64,000 nucleotides of DNA from RGIG995 sp045542115 (GTDB lineage Bacteria; Bacillota; Clostridia; Oscillospirales; UBA644): contig JAZQKK010000001.1 in the NCBI GenBank assembly GCA_045542115.1, positions 1-64,000 of the forward strand, given 5' to 3'. Every line of letters starts with the position of its first letter. Position 1 is the stretch's first letter. The notes beneath the pieces are model-generated. The model did not search any database. It saw nothing but the letters and a program-made list of their open reading frames with translations, and was not told the DNA's origin. The position numbers and the translations under genes are program-made. Of the stretch, positions 7,797 through 16,876 are shown piece by piece.

Positions 7797-8375
7797 ATGC
7801 CGGGAATGATTACGTATCGCGTGGCAACCCCGAAGGATGCAGATGCGATTTTGGAGATTTACCGTCCCTACGTGGTGTCTACGACGGTGACCTTTGAAAC
7901 GGTCGTCCCCACGTCGGAGGAGTTTCGTCAGAGAGTGGAAGGGATTTTGGCTCAATATCCCTATTTGGTGGCGGAATCCGACGGGCGTATTTTGGGATAC
8001 GCCTATGCCGGGGCATACCGTTCCCGGGCCGGGTTTACCTGGTCGCCGGAATTGTCGGTCTACGTTCGACAAGGAGAACAGGGCAATGGTATTGGTACCC
8101 ATCTGTATGGGGCATTGTTGGACCTCCTCCGCCTGCAAGGGTATCAGAACGTGTGCTCCATTCTTTCTTGGCCCAATCCCGGCAGTGAGAAATTGCATCA
8201 GCATTTTGGATTCCGATTTGCCGGATTACAGAAAAAATGCGGATTTAAAAACGGTGAGTGGCGAGACGTTGCCATTTTGGAGCGCCGCTTGGGAGATTAT
8301 CCCACTCCTCCCGCTCCCCCCATTCCCTTTCCTCAGTTGCCGGAAGACGAAGTGTTGCGAATTTTGAAATTTTAA
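7797..8375 (+). CDS. GNAT acetyltransferase, phosphinothricin acetyltransferase-like
   Basis: A 192-residue GNAT enzyme of the Pat/YncA group that transfers acetyl from acetyl-CoA to small amines. It shows IYRPYVVSTTVTFET at the N-terminus, the acetyl-CoA loop RQGEQGNGIGTHLYGALL (about residues 91-108), and WPNPGSEKLHQHFGFRFAG, the typical PAT C-terminal segment. A proline-rich tail (PPAPPIPFP) is unusual. The ATG follows AAAGAGAGG. The natural substrate is not known; methionine derivatives or other amino-acid-like compounds are possible from family knowledge. Confidence 0.85.
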   Translation: MPGMITYRVATPKDADAILEIYRPYVVSTTVTFETVVPTSEEFRQRVEGILAQYPYLVAESDGRILGYAYAGAYRSRAGFTWSPELSVYVRQGEQGNGIGTHLYGALLDLLRLQGYQNVCSILSWPNPGSEKLHQHFGFRFAGLQKKCGFKNGEWRDVAILERRLGDYPTPPAPPIPFPQLPEDEVLRILKF

Positions 8376-8383
8376 GTTGCCTC

Positions 8384-8412
8384 TTGACAATTCGGAATAA
8401 ATATGTTATAAT
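8384..8412 (+). promoter_or_regulatory. Promoter of the Fur-family gene
   Basis: TTGACA, 17 nt, TATAAT, both perfect. It overlaps functionally with the operator at 8422-8436. Confidence 0.85.
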
Positions 8413-8421
8413 ATAGAAAAA

Positions 8422-8436
8422 TAAGAATTATTCTTA
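8422..8436 (+). promoter_or_regulatory. 7-1-7 Fur/PerR-type operator
   Basis: TAAGAAT-T-ATTCTTA is a perfect inverted repeat in the 7-1-7 layout used by Fur, PerR and Zur proteins. It sits at the predicted transcription start, just upstream of the Fur-family gene. Autoregulation is the natural inference. Confidence 0.7.
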
Positions 8437-8461
8437 ATCTTTATTCCGAAGGAGGTTGCCT

Positions 8462-8830
8462 ATGACACAACAGCGGCGAATCGTCTTTGACGTCATCCAA
8501 AAGTCCCACCGCCATATGACGGCGGAACAGATTTATGCCGAAGCAAAGCAGATGCTTCCCTCGATTGCGATGGGCACGGTCTATCGGAATCTGGGGCTGA
8601 TGGCCGAGGCCGGCGAGATTTTACGGATTGAAATTCCCGGTCAGCCGGACCATTTTGATAAAACCGTATTCCCCCATCACCATTGTATTTGTCCCAAGTG
8701 CGGTGAGGTTTGGGACGTTCCTGTCCCCGACCTGACGTCCCAACTGGAAGAAATTTTGGGAAAACCGGTGCACTCGTATGATTTGACTCTTCGCATCGTA
8801 TGTGACGGTTGTCATCGGGTGCAGGCTTGA
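8462..8830 (+). CDS. Fur-family metal- or peroxide-responsive repressor
   Basis: A 122-residue protein with the Fur winged helix (residues about 1-70, SIAMGTVYRNLGLMAEAGEI) and dimerization domain. Two CxxC pairs (CPKC and CDGC near the end) form the structural zinc site. The regulatory ligand region HFDKTVFPHHHCICPKCG is His-rich as in PerR. It is a little shorter than typical Fur at the N-terminus. The ATG start at 8462 follows a GGAGG site. Family membership is firm; PerR versus Zur versus Fur is not decided, with PerR-like favoured by length and the HHH region. Confidence 0.9.
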   Translation: MTQQRRIVFDVIQKSHRHMTAEQIYAEAKQMLPSIAMGTVYRNLGLMAEAGEILRIEIPGQPDHFDKTVFPHHHCICPKCGEVWDVPVPDLTSQLEEILGKPVHSYDLTLRIVCDGCHRVQA

Positions 8831-8840
8831 TGAAGACGCG

Positions 8841-8878
8841 GAATTCCGCCGGGTATTCGGCGGAATTTTTCTTTTTTC
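8841..8878 (+). terminator. Terminator of the Fur-family gene
   Basis: AATTCCGCC and GGCGGAATT arms with a following T run. Confidence 0.88.
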
Positions 8879-9015
8879 GGAAGAAAAACGGAACAATATG
8901 TGAAATTATGGAATTTCACTTGCAAATCACAGTAAGATATGATAAACTGTTAATACAGAAAATAATAAGCCCGATGGAATAACACACCTTGAGGGAAGTT
9001 GCTTTGGAGGATACT

Positions 9016-9969
9016 ATGAAAACGACCAAGATTTTCGCACTGGTTTTGATTTGTGCATTGGTTATGTGTGCGTTCCCGGTTCTGTCTCTTGCAGAAGAAA
9101 CCAAGATTTTCTACGACGAAGTAGACGCTGCTTTGGAAGCCGCCGGAAAACTGAACAAAGAGCACTACGAGGATTTTACTGCGGTAGAACAGGCCGTGAA
9201 GGATGCGGAAGACGTTTCCGAACTTACGACTCAGCAGGAAGTGGATGCGGTTGCGACTGCCATTCGGAATGCTATCAAAGGTCTGAAATTGAAGCCCGCG
9301 GATTACTCCAAGGTGGATGAAGCTTTGAAAGCCGCTGAAAAGGTTGACCGCACCCTTCATTTTGACTATTCCAAACTGGACCGCGCCCTCTGGTCCGTGC
9401 ATCGCAATTATACCATCGATAAGCAAGATAAAGTAAACGCGATGGCGCAGGGTATCCTGGATGCTATTGAAGGTCTGCAAGAAAAAGAAGTGGACTACAC
9501 CCGACTGAACTCCATTATGGATAAGGTAGACGCTTTGGATAAAGACGATTATTACGATTTCTCCGCTGTGGAAGCCGCAGTGAAGAAAGTCACCCGGGAT
9601 TTGAAGGTGGAAGAACAGTCGAAGGTGGACTATATGTCTGCCACCCTTGAAAATGCTGTCGCAACTTTGGTTATGAAGCCCGCTGATTACACCGAAGTAG
9701 ACGCCGCTCTTGCCGCTGTTAAGAAGCTGGATAAATCTTCTTACGTAGATTTCTCCCAGGTTCAGGCCGCTGTGGAAGCCGTGGTTACCGGTAAGATGGC
9801 AAACGAACAGGAAGCCGTTGACGCGATGGCGAAAGCCATTCTGGACGCCATTTCCAAGTTGGTAGTTGCCAACCCCAAGACCTCTGACGCTGCCGTGTTC
9901 GGTATTGCTGTGATGAGTGTTGTTTCCTTTGCTGCCGGTGTTCTGGTTGCGAAGAAGCGTTACGCATAA
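9016..9969 (+). CDS. Secreted repeat protein with sorting-type C-terminus
   Basis: A 317-residue protein with a signal peptide (MKTTKIFALVLICALVMCAF, cleavage likely after SLA at about residue 26). It then has four helical repeats of exactly 64 residues (32-95, 96-159, 160-223, 224-287), each opening with an aromatic-Asp/Ser-x-(V/L) pattern such as DYSKVDEAL and carrying a YxDFS(A/Q)VxAAV core. The C-terminus is NPKTSD, a hydrophobic helix (AAVFGIAVMSVVSFAAGVLV) and a basic tail AKKRYA, the layout of a sortase-anchored protein. NPKTS differs from LPXTG. The start follows GGAGG. It is monocistronic. The repeats resemble FIVAR-like helical surface modules; the ligand is unknown. Confidence 0.85.
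   Translation: MKTTKIFALVLICALVMCAFPVLSLAEETKIFYDEVDAALEAAGKLNKEHYEDFTAVEQAVKDAEDVSELTTQQEVDAVATAIRNAIKGLKLKPADYSKVDEALKAAEKVDRTLHFDYSKLDRALWSVHRNYTIDKQDKVNAMAQGILDAIEGLQEKEVDYTRLNSIMDKVDALDKDDYYDFSAVEAAVKKVTRDLKVEEQSKVDYMSATLENAVATLVMKPADYTEVDAALAAVKKLDKSSYVDFSQVQAAVEAVVTGKMANEQEAVDAMAKAILDAISKLVVANPKTSDAAVFGIAVMSVVSFAAGVLVAKKRYA
9109..9876 (+). repeat. Four in-frame 64-codon repeats
   Basis: Four 192-nt units in the surface protein gene. DNA identity is low while the protein pattern is kept, so the duplication is old. Unit length is constant at 64 codons. Confidence 0.75.
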
Positions 9970-9983
9970 GTTAAAAAATAAGG

Positions 9984-10018
9984 AATCGCCCGAAGATAAC
10001 TTCGGGCGATTTTTTTTA
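9984..10018. terminator. Bidirectional terminator
   Basis: An 11-bp stem AATCGCCCGAA/TTCGGGCGATT followed by TTTTTTT. It lies between the surface protein gene and the convergent isomerase gene. Confidence 0.9.
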
Positions 10019-10023
10019 TTGTT

Positions 10024-10809
10024 TTATTTCGTTCTGTATTCTTCCACGGCCGTTGCGAATTTTCTTGCCGCCTCTCCCGCCCGTCGGAAATATTCTTCCG
10101 GGGAAAGAGTATCGTAAAATGGGCTTCTCTGCCGACTGACTTCCAGCATTGCCGTTCCGTAAAAACCGGTTGCCGCAATCTGCCGGGCCGCTCTGTCCAG
10201 GTCAATTTTTCCGTCGTAGGGGAGCATATGATAATCTTTGTTATCTTCTGCGTTATTGTCGTGAATATGAAGTGCCGCCAGACGGTTCCCGAATAGCGGC
10301 ATAAATTCCCGTCCACCGGCAAAGCAGGCTTCGTGTCCGATATCCCAGCAGAAGCGAACATCGTCATAGTAATCGAAGACGTGGGCGATATTCCCCAATT
10401 TCCGCTGATTTTCAAAGGCAATTTCCACTCCAACTTTCCGGGCGTGTTGGATAAGTCGGTCAAAGCGTTCGTTCCCGATTTCGCTGATTTTTGGGGGGTG
10501 TTTTCCCGAAGAGAGATGCACGACGACAAGGGGAATCTCGTTTCGTTTTGCCGCGTTCAGGCTTCCTATTAAGCGCGTCAGCATCGTATTCCCACTATCG
10601 CCCGGCTTCCACATTTCGTTGATGCCGTCAAAGGGGGCGTGGATGGTCTCCACCTCGATACCCTCGCTTCGAAACGTTGTCACGTCCCGGTCAAATTCTT
10701 CGTATTCGTTTTCCATAAACGTGGCGGTAAAGCCGTTTTCTTTCATTAGACGAATTTCGTCTTTCAGAGAAATTGTTCCGTAACTTCCTTTGCTGATACC
10801 AATTTTCAT
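10024..10809 (-). CDS. Sugar phosphate isomerase/epimerase-like TIM barrel protein
   Basis: A 261-residue AP-endonuclease-2/xylose-isomerase-like TIM barrel. Metal ligand candidates sit in the usual places: ETIHAPFD, EIAFENQRK, DIGHEACF and AALHIHDN. Substrates in this family range from inosose to hydroxypyruvate and sugar phosphates, so no specific activity is claimed. It is translationally coupled to hflX: its ATG overlaps the hflX stop by 4 bp. Confidence 0.82.
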   Translation of the reverse strand: MKIGISKGSYGTISLKDEIRLMKENGFTATFMENEYEEFDRDVTTFRSEGIEVETIHAPFDGINEMWKPGDSGNTMLTRLIGSLNAAKRNEIPLVVVHLSSGKHPPKISEIGNERFDRLIQHARKVGVEIAFENQRKLGNIAHVFDYYDDVRFCWDIGHEACFAGGREFMPLFGNRLAALHIHDNNAEDNKDYHMLPYDGKIDLDRAARQIAATGFYGTAMLEVSRQRSPFYDTLSPEEYFRRAGEAARKFATAVEEYRTK

Positions 10810-12020
10810 TGAGGATTCTCCGTTGCGTATGTGATTTTGATGCCCTCGTCGGTTTCTTCTCTGCCGAGAATCAGTTTGGTTCGGTACAATTCCGCCAGAG
10901 CCGCTCCGTCTTCATAGGAAAGCAACACGGTTTTTTCGTATTCTCCCGAAAAATGCCGGAGGATGGCTTGTTTCAGGGCGTCGCATCCCTCTCCCGTTTT
11001 TGCGGACACGGAAAAGACCTTCATCCTTTCCCGGGAAGCCAATGCGTAAAAGGGTGCCGGGTCTAAGGAATCGTCTCGGTCGGTTTTGTTCAGTACCAAA
11101 AAAATCGGTTTTTGGTCTGCCTCTAAGGTGTGCAACAACTCTCGCACCACTTCCAGACGGGCTTCCGCCTCCCCGTCGGCACAATCCACCACTAAAAGCA
11201 ACAGGTCCGCCGAAAGGGATTCTTCCAAGGTGGAGCGGAAGGCGTCGATCAAGGTGTGGGGCAAGTCCCGTAAAAATCCTACGGTGTCTGACAGCAGAAT
11301 CTCCTGTTTTACCCCTTCCATTTTCCGCACGGTGGTATCCAAAGTGGCAAACAGTTGGTCTTCCGCATATACTTCGCTTCCGCATAAGCGGTTTAACAGG
11401 GTGGATTTCCCGGCATTGGTATATCCCACCAACGCCGCCGTCTGTTTTCCGGTTCGCAGCCGGCTTCGGCGGGTGGTCAGACGGTGCTGTTTCACTTCTT
11501 CCAAGGCCTGTTCCAGGGCTCGTATCCGGCGGCGAATGTGTCGGCGGTCGGTCTCCAATTTGGTTTCCCCGGGACCGCGGGTCCCAACGCCGCCCCCCAA
11601 CCGGGAAAGACTTTCTCCCAGCCCTGCCAATCGAGGCAGGCGGTATTTTAACTGGGCCAATTCCACTTGCAGACGTCCTTCCGAAGAACGGGCCCGCTGG
11701 GCGAAAATGTCCAATATCAGCATCGTCCGGTCGATGACTGCCACGTCCAGCCGGTCTTCCAGATTCCGTATCTGTCCGGCGGTCAGTTCCGCATTCGCGA
11801 TGGCAATATCAATTTCGTGATTTTCAATAAATTCCCGCATTTCCTCGGTTTTTCCCGAGCCAATGTAGGTGGCGTTGTCGGGTTTTGTCCGTTGTTGCAA
11901 CAACACGCCCTTAACGTCCAATCCGGCGGTCTGAGCTAATTGCTCCAATTCCGCCATCGATGCTTCCGCATCTTCCCGGTCGGATACCCCAATCAATAAG
12001 CAGGATTTCGGTTCTTCCAT
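10806..12020 (-). CDS. hflX: GTPase HflX
   Basis: A 404-residue HflX-family GTPase, a ribosome-splitting and rescue factor that binds 50S subunits. The N-terminal HflX domain (QQRTKPDNATYIGSGKTEE, then AELTAGQIRNLED) is followed by the G domain: G1 GYTNAGKSTLL, G3 DTVGFL, G4 NKTD, G5 SAKTGEG. A coiled linker (GPGETKLETDRRHIRRRIRALEQALEEV) joins them. The start at 12020 (MEEPKSC) is preceded by AAGGAG; 11 extra codons upstream lack a site. The downstream isomerase overlaps by ATGA, an uncommon partner for hflX. Confidence 0.95.
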   Translation of the reverse strand: MEEPKSCLLIGVSDREDAEASMAELEQLAQTAGLDVKGVLLQQRTKPDNATYIGSGKTEEMREFIENHEIDIAIANAELTAGQIRNLEDRLDVAVIDRTMLILDIFAQRARSSEGRLQVELAQLKYRLPRLAGLGESLSRLGGGVGTRGPGETKLETDRRHIRRRIRALEQALEEVKQHRLTTRRSRLRTGKQTAALVGYTNAGKSTLLNRLCGSEVYAEDQLFATLDTTVRKMEGVKQEILLSDTVGFLRDLPHTLIDAFRSTLEESLSADLLLLVVDCADGEAEARLEVVRELLHTLEADQKPIFLVLNKTDRDDSLDPAPFYALASRERMKVFSVSAKTGEGCDALKQAILRHFSGEYEKTVLLSYEDGAALAELYRTKLILGREETDEGIKITYATENPQ

Positions 12021-12072
12021 AGAACGCTCCTTCTTTGTTTCGGTTGATTTCATTCACCTGTTCTACTTATTT

Positions 12073-12100
12073 ATTATACCACATTTTTGGAAAAAAGCAA
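12073..12100 (-). promoter_or_regulatory. Promoter of hflX
   Basis: TTGCTT, 16 nt, TATAAT on the minus strand, in an A/T-rich stretch. Between here and the tRNA-Pro promoter at 12203 I see no other feature. Confidence 0.55.
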
Positions 12101-12202
12101 GAGAAAAATGCGTTTTTGCTCCTTCCGTTTTCCGGTTTTTCGATACGGTGGAAAAATTAAAGATACAATTGCAAAATAATTGTAAAATATTAGGCTTTAC
12201 TC

Positions 12203-12231
12203 TTGCAAATTCCTTGAAAGTATGTTATAAT
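12203..12231 (+). promoter_or_regulatory. Promoter of tRNA-Pro
   Basis: TTGCAA, 17 nt, TATAAT. Confidence 0.8.
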
Positions 12232-12254
12232 ACTTAGGTCTCAAAAAGAGACAT

Positions 12255-12331
12255 CCGGGCGTAGCGCAGTTTGGTAGCGCGCTTGAATGGGGTTCAAGAG
12301 GCCGTGGGTTCGACTCCCGCCGCTCGGACCA
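12255..12331 (+). tRNA. tRNA-Pro (anticodon GGG)
   Basis: The acceptor CCGGGCG pairs with CGCTCGG (one G-T pair). The anticodon loop ATGGGGT gives GGG, the T-loop is GTTCGACTC, and CCA is encoded. It is a single-tRNA transcript with its own promoter and terminator. Confidence 0.95.
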
Positions 12332-12333
12332 AA

Positions 12334-12370
12334 AAACCGACAAGTCACTGACTTGTCGGTTTTTCTTTTT
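12334..12370. terminator. Terminator of tRNA-Pro, shared with ygiQ
   Basis: ACCGACAAGT and ACTTGTCGGT arms with T runs on both sides. It lies between tRNA-Pro and the convergent YgiQ gene. Confidence 0.88.
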
Positions 12371-14135
12371 ATTTCAACACGCGAATCAAATCCTGTCGGC
12401 CGGCCTTGATTAGGGCTTCCCGGACCAAGGTCCGATTTTGGGGCATATGGTATTGAAGCAGGGCCCGTTGGTAGGCCTTGTCCTTGTTTGTTCGGGGGAC
12501 GTAGACCGGTTGCAGGGTAAAGGGGTCTAATCCTGTGTAGAACATACAGGTGGAAACCGTTCCCGGGGTGGGGTAGAAGTCCTGGACCTGTTCCGGATGA
12601 TAGTTGATTTTTTTCAGATACAATGCCAATTCGATTGCATCTTTCAGCGTACATCCCGGGTGGGACGACATCAAATAAGGAACCAAAAATTGCTTTTTAT
12701 CGTATTCCTTATTTAATTGATGATATTTGTCGGTAAAGGCCTTGTAATAGCGGAAGGGCGGTTTTCCCATCTGTTTCAGTACCCGGTCGGAGCAATGTTC
12801 CGGAGCGACCTTTAACTGACCGCTGACGTGGTGTTGGACCAATTCCCGGAAGAAGGAGTCGTCTTTGTCCAACATCAGATAATCGTAGCGAATGCCGGAG
12901 CGGACGAAGACTTTTTTAACCTTTGGCAGTTTCCGCAGGGTGCGGAGAATATCCAAATATTCTTCGTGGGAGACCCGCAAGGCCTTACAGGGCTCGGGGG
13001 CGAGGCATTTTCGGTTGTTGCACATTGATTTTTTATTGCAAGATGCAAAGCGAAAATTGGCGGTAGGACCGCCCACGTCGTGGATATATCCTTTAAAGTT
13101 GGGAGATTGGGTAATTTTTACCGCTTCTTTTACAATGGATTCTTTGCTTCTTGACGTTACCGTTCGTCCTTGATGGAAGGTGATGGCGCAGAAATTACAA
13201 CCTCCAAAGCACCCTCGGTTTTGAATGATGGAGTTTTCCACCTCTAAAATAGCGGGAACTCCTCCCATTTTCTCATAGACAGGGTGGTAGGTTCGGGTAT
13301 AGGGAAGATCATAGACCCGGTCCAACCCCTCCCGTTCCAACGGCGGAGACGGTGGGTTCTGAATCAGCCATCGTTTCGAATGTCCTTGGGCGAGGATATG
13401 CCCCGTGTGAGGGTCTTGTTCTTCGTATTGAAGTTTCGTTGCCTGGGCATAGGCAACTTTGTCCTTGCGGACCTTTTCAAAGGAAGGACAGACCACCGCA
13501 CCTTCCGGCAGTTCGTGGGAAATGTAACAAGTCCCGGGAATGTCGGTGAGTTGCGTCACCGGTTCCCCCTTTGCCAATCGGGTTACGATCTCCTTCATTG
13601 ACCGCTCTCCCATCCCAAAGGACAGAAGATTTGCGGAGGTGTCTTCCAAAATGGAACGGCGCACCTCGTTTTGCCAATAATCGTAATGGGCAAACCGGCG
13701 AAGGGATGCTTCCAGGCCCCCGATGACGATGGGAACGTCTTTGTAGACTTCCCGGATTTTGTTGCAGTACACGATCAACGCCCGGTCGGGACGTAGCCCG
13801 GCTTGTTTTCCGGGGGAGTAAGCGTCGTCGGACCGGCGATTGCGGGCCACGGTATAGTGGGCAACCATTGAATCAATGTTCCCGGAATTGACCAAAAACC
13901 CGTATTTCGGTCTCCCAAACCGGGTAAAATCGTCGGTGGTCTTCCATTGGGGCTGGGCGATAATGCCTACCGTGTACCCCAAGGCTTCTACCAAACGGGA
14001 GATAATGGCCGTTCCGAAGGAGGGATGGTCCACGTAGGCGTCGCCGGTGACTAAAATATAGTCAAACTGCTCGATGCCTTCTTCTACCATTTCTTCCCGG
14101 GAGATGGGGAGAAATCCCGGATATTTCTTGCTCAT
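12369..14135 (-). CDS. ygiQ: YgiQ-family radical SAM protein
   Basis: A 588-residue member of the UPF0313/YgiQ radical SAM group. The N-terminal half shows FDYILVTGDAYVDHPSFGTAII and VIGGLEASLRRFAHYDYW, both hallmarks. The radical SAM cluster motif is NRGCFGGCNFCAITFHQGR (CxxxCxxC). A CxxKSMCNNRKC segment follows. The biochemical role of the family is unknown. The start at 14135 overlaps the ftsK stop by 4 bp (ATGA), so the two are translationally coupled. Confidence 0.93.
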   Translation of the reverse strand: MSKKYPGFLPISREEMVEEGIEQFDYILVTGDAYVDHPSFGTAIISRLVEALGYTVGIIAQPQWKTTDDFTRFGRPKYGFLVNSGNIDSMVAHYTVARNRRSDDAYSPGKQAGLRPDRALIVYCNKIREVYKDVPIVIGGLEASLRRFAHYDYWQNEVRRSILEDTSANLLSFGMGERSMKEIVTRLAKGEPVTQLTDIPGTCYISHELPEGAVVCPSFEKVRKDKVAYAQATKLQYEEQDPHTGHILAQGHSKRWLIQNPPSPPLEREGLDRVYDLPYTRTYHPVYEKMGGVPAILEVENSIIQNRGCFGGCNFCAITFHQGRTVTSRSKESIVKEAVKITQSPNFKGYIHDVGGPTANFRFASCNKKSMCNNRKCLAPEPCKALRVSHEEYLDILRTLRKLPKVKKVFVRSGIRYDYLMLDKDDSFFRELVQHHVSGQLKVAPEHCSDRVLKQMGKPPFRYYKAFTDKYHQLNKEYDKKQFLVPYLMSSHPGCTLKDAIELALYLKKINYHPEQVQDFYPTPGTVSTCMFYTGLDPFTLQPVYVPRTNKDKAYQRALLQYHMPQNRTLVREALIKAGRQDLIRVLK

Positions 14136-16711
14136 TCTTGGGTCACGTCTCCTTGGGTGGCACGAATCTCGTTCCATTGGTCTGCGGTAATCAAAACGTC
14201 CCGGGGCTTACTTCCCTGATAGGGGCCGATATACCCCTTCTTTTCCATCTGGTCCATCAAGCGGCCGGCTCGGGAGTGTCCTACGCCGAGGGACCGTTGT
14301 AACCCTGAGGTGGAGGCCATTCCGGCTTTCAGTACCAATTCTACGGCGCGGGGGAGAAGCACGTCGTCTCCGTCGTCCACAAAATCCCCGTCCTCGTCGG
14401 TTCCGCCCATCGAACCGGTGATGCCTTTCTTATTGCCTTTCACCGATTCTCTGGAATTCTTTTCAATGGCATCCAGTATCTTAGATTGTTCTTCGCTGTT
14501 GGATTCTCCGGAAGTGTGTTCTTTGATAAAGCCCACCACGTCCTCGATTTCTTTGTCCGATACGAAGCATCCTTGGATTCGCATCGGCTTGGGGCATCCC
14601 AGGGGATTGTAGAGCATATCTCCGCGGCCAATCAATTTTTCCGCTCCGGTTTGGTCGAGAATGATTCTCGAATCAATCCCCGAAGAAACGGCAAAGGCAA
14701 TGCGGGAAGGGACGTTGGCTTTGATCAGCCCCGTTAAGACGTCGGCGGAAGGACGTTGGGTTGCAATAACGATGTGCATCCCCGCCGCGCGGGCCATTTG
14801 TGCCAGACGGCAGATGGCGTCTTCCACTTCTCCGGGAGCGACCATCATCAAGTCCGCCAATTCGTCGATTACGATAACGATTTGGGGCAAAGGCTTTTCG
14901 TCACCGGTAATCTTTTCGTTATATCCTTGGAAGTTGCGGACGTTTTTCTCTGCAAACAGCTTGTACCGCTGCATCATTTCGGTTACCGCCCACTGCAAGG
15001 CCCCGGCGGCTTTTTTCGCTTCGGTCACTACGGGAACAAGCAGATGGGGAATTCCGTTATAAACGCTTAATTCCACGACTTTCGGGTCAATAAGAATCAA
15101 CTTGACCTGTTCGGGAGAAGATTTGTAGAGGATACTCATTAAAAGGGTGTTGATGCACACCGATTTCCCCGACCCGGTAGAACCGGCGATGAGAAGGTGG
15201 GGCATCTTGGCAAGGTCAATGCAGACGTTTTGTCCCGAAATATCTTTTCCCAAGGCTACCGCTACGTTACTCTTGTGGGAGCGGAAGGCGTCGCTGGAAA
15301 TGGTTTCTTTCAGATAAACCACGCTGGCGACTTTGTTCGGAATTTCTATCCCGATGGCGGAGCGACCGGGAATAGGGGCTTCGATGCGGACCCCGGAGGC
15401 CGCCAGGTGCAGTGCAATATCGTCGGAAAGGTTGGTAATTTTGGAAATTTTTACCCCGGCATTGGGTTGCAGTTCGTACCGGGTGACGGTGGGGCCCCGC
15501 ACCGCATCCAGATAGGTGGTATCCACCGAAAAATTGTGCAGAGCGGTCATCAGATTCTGCGCCGTCTGTTGCATTTCCTTCTTGGCGTTCGCGGCGTTTT
15601 CATCGGGTTTATAAGCCAATAGGCTGAGGGGCGGATAAACGTAAGGAATTTCTTTTTCTGCTTCTTTTTCAATCTGCGCTGCCATTTGGCCGGCTTCCGC
15701 CCGAATCTCTTCCTTGGAGACCTTTTCTTCTGCCGGCGTATTTTCAGCCTTTTCCAGGTCCATCAATGCCTGGGCGCGGGCTTCGATTTCCGCGGGAGTC
15801 TGGGGAATGTCCTGGGAATATTCCGAGACCAATTCCGAAGAGAGAACCACGTCTTTTTTGGATGTTTCTGCCGAAGTAATTCCGATTTTTGCCTCTCTCT
15901 GTCGTTGTTGTTCCTGCATCCGACGCTTGTCCGCCGGAGTCAGGGTTTCGTCCGCATCCACCGTGGGAATCTCAAAATTCCGCTTCCGGACCGGAGCAGG
16001 GGAGACTTCTTCTAGGGGTTGGGGGCGTTTCTTCTTTCGGAAGGTGAACAGAGGCAGTTGTACGGCGGTCTGTTCTTCGTTGTTCTTTTCTTCTTCCGCA
16101 ATTTCTTCTTCGGACTTGTCAAACAGGCTTGCAAAGGTCACACCGCTGACCACGACAAGCAAAATCAAGATAACGACGATAAATACGATGATGGTTCCTA
16201 CCCGGTTGAACAGGGACAAAAAGCACCAGGTCAAAATCCCGGTGACCGTGCCGCCCCCGGACATCGAGACACCTTTTTCCGCTAAAACGGAAAGATAATC
16301 AATCAAATTCATTCCGTTCAATTCTACGGCAATGGCAGACCACAAAGACGAGACCACTGCATACAGAGCTACCATACACCAGCCTCGGGCGGTCATTTTC
16401 GTGTGTCGGTCTAAAATGCGGGTGATCGCCAACAGGAGAAACAAGATGGGAATCCCCGCGGCGGTGGCACCCATCGCCCAGGACATCGCAATCTTTAATC
16501 CTTTCCCCACGACGCCCATCAGCCCGTCAAAAAAGCTGAGGAAGGTAATCAGTGCCAGGGCAAGGAATACGATGGCCAAAAGGGTATTCTTCATCCCCCG
16601 GTCCATCTTTTGCTTTTTCGGTTGTTGTTCCGGTTGCCGTCTTCCCCGGGTGGAGGTGGTTTTTCGGGTCGCTTTTCCGGAAGGGGAAGAGGTCTTTTTC
16701 TTCGTCGCCAT
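14132..16711 (-). CDS. ftsK: DNA translocase FtsK/SpoIIIE
   Basis: An 859-residue FtsK/SpoIIIE protein that pumps DNA through the division or sporulation septum. It has a basic Ser/Thr-rich N-terminus, four predicted membrane helices in residues about 40-195, and a charged linker of about 190 residues. The motor domain has Walker A IAGSTGSGKSVCIN and Walker B IVIVIDELADLMM, followed by a C-terminal gamma winged helix (GLQRSLGVGHSRAGRLMDQMEKKGYIG). The start at 16711 (MATKKK) follows AAAGGA; longer readings upstream lack a site. It is transcribed away from zapA. Confidence 0.96.
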   Translation of the reverse strand: MATKKKTSSPSGKATRKTTSTRGRRQPEQQPKKQKMDRGMKNTLLAIVFLALALITFLSFFDGLMGVVGKGLKIAMSWAMGATAAGIPILFLLLAITRILDRHTKMTARGWCMVALYAVVSSLWSAIAVELNGMNLIDYLSVLAEKGVSMSGGGTVTGILTWCFLSLFNRVGTIIVFIVVILILLVVVSGVTFASLFDKSEEEIAEEEKNNEEQTAVQLPLFTFRKKKRPQPLEEVSPAPVRKRNFEIPTVDADETLTPADKRRMQEQQRQREAKIGITSAETSKKDVVLSSELVSEYSQDIPQTPAEIEARAQALMDLEKAENTPAEEKVSKEEIRAEAGQMAAQIEKEAEKEIPYVYPPLSLLAYKPDENAANAKKEMQQTAQNLMTALHNFSVDTTYLDAVRGPTVTRYELQPNAGVKISKITNLSDDIALHLAASGVRIEAPIPGRSAIGIEIPNKVASVVYLKETISSDAFRSHKSNVAVALGKDISGQNVCIDLAKMPHLLIAGSTGSGKSVCINTLLMSILYKSSPEQVKLILIDPKVVELSVYNGIPHLLVPVVTEAKKAAGALQWAVTEMMQRYKLFAEKNVRNFQGYNEKITGDEKPLPQIVIVIDELADLMMVAPGEVEDAICRLAQMARAAGMHIVIATQRPSADVLTGLIKANVPSRIAFAVSSGIDSRIILDQTGAEKLIGRGDMLYNPLGCPKPMRIQGCFVSDKEIEDVVGFIKEHTSGESNSEEQSKILDAIEKNSRESVKGNKKGITGSMGGTDEDGDFVDDGDDVLLPRAVELVLKAGMASTSGLQRSLGVGHSRAGRLMDQMEKKGYIGPYQGSKPRDVLITADQWNEIRATQGDVTQE

Positions 16712-16876
16712 AGGAACGTCCTTTCTTTTTGGGTGGGTTTTGTTCTCAATCGTGTTGTCAGACACGGGAATTTGTAAAATTTTGATACCGTTTCGGTTTA
16801 TTTTCCGACATTTTGCAGGGAAATGTGTTATGATAACAAGGTAAGATGTTTTTGATACCGTAAAGGGGGATATTTT

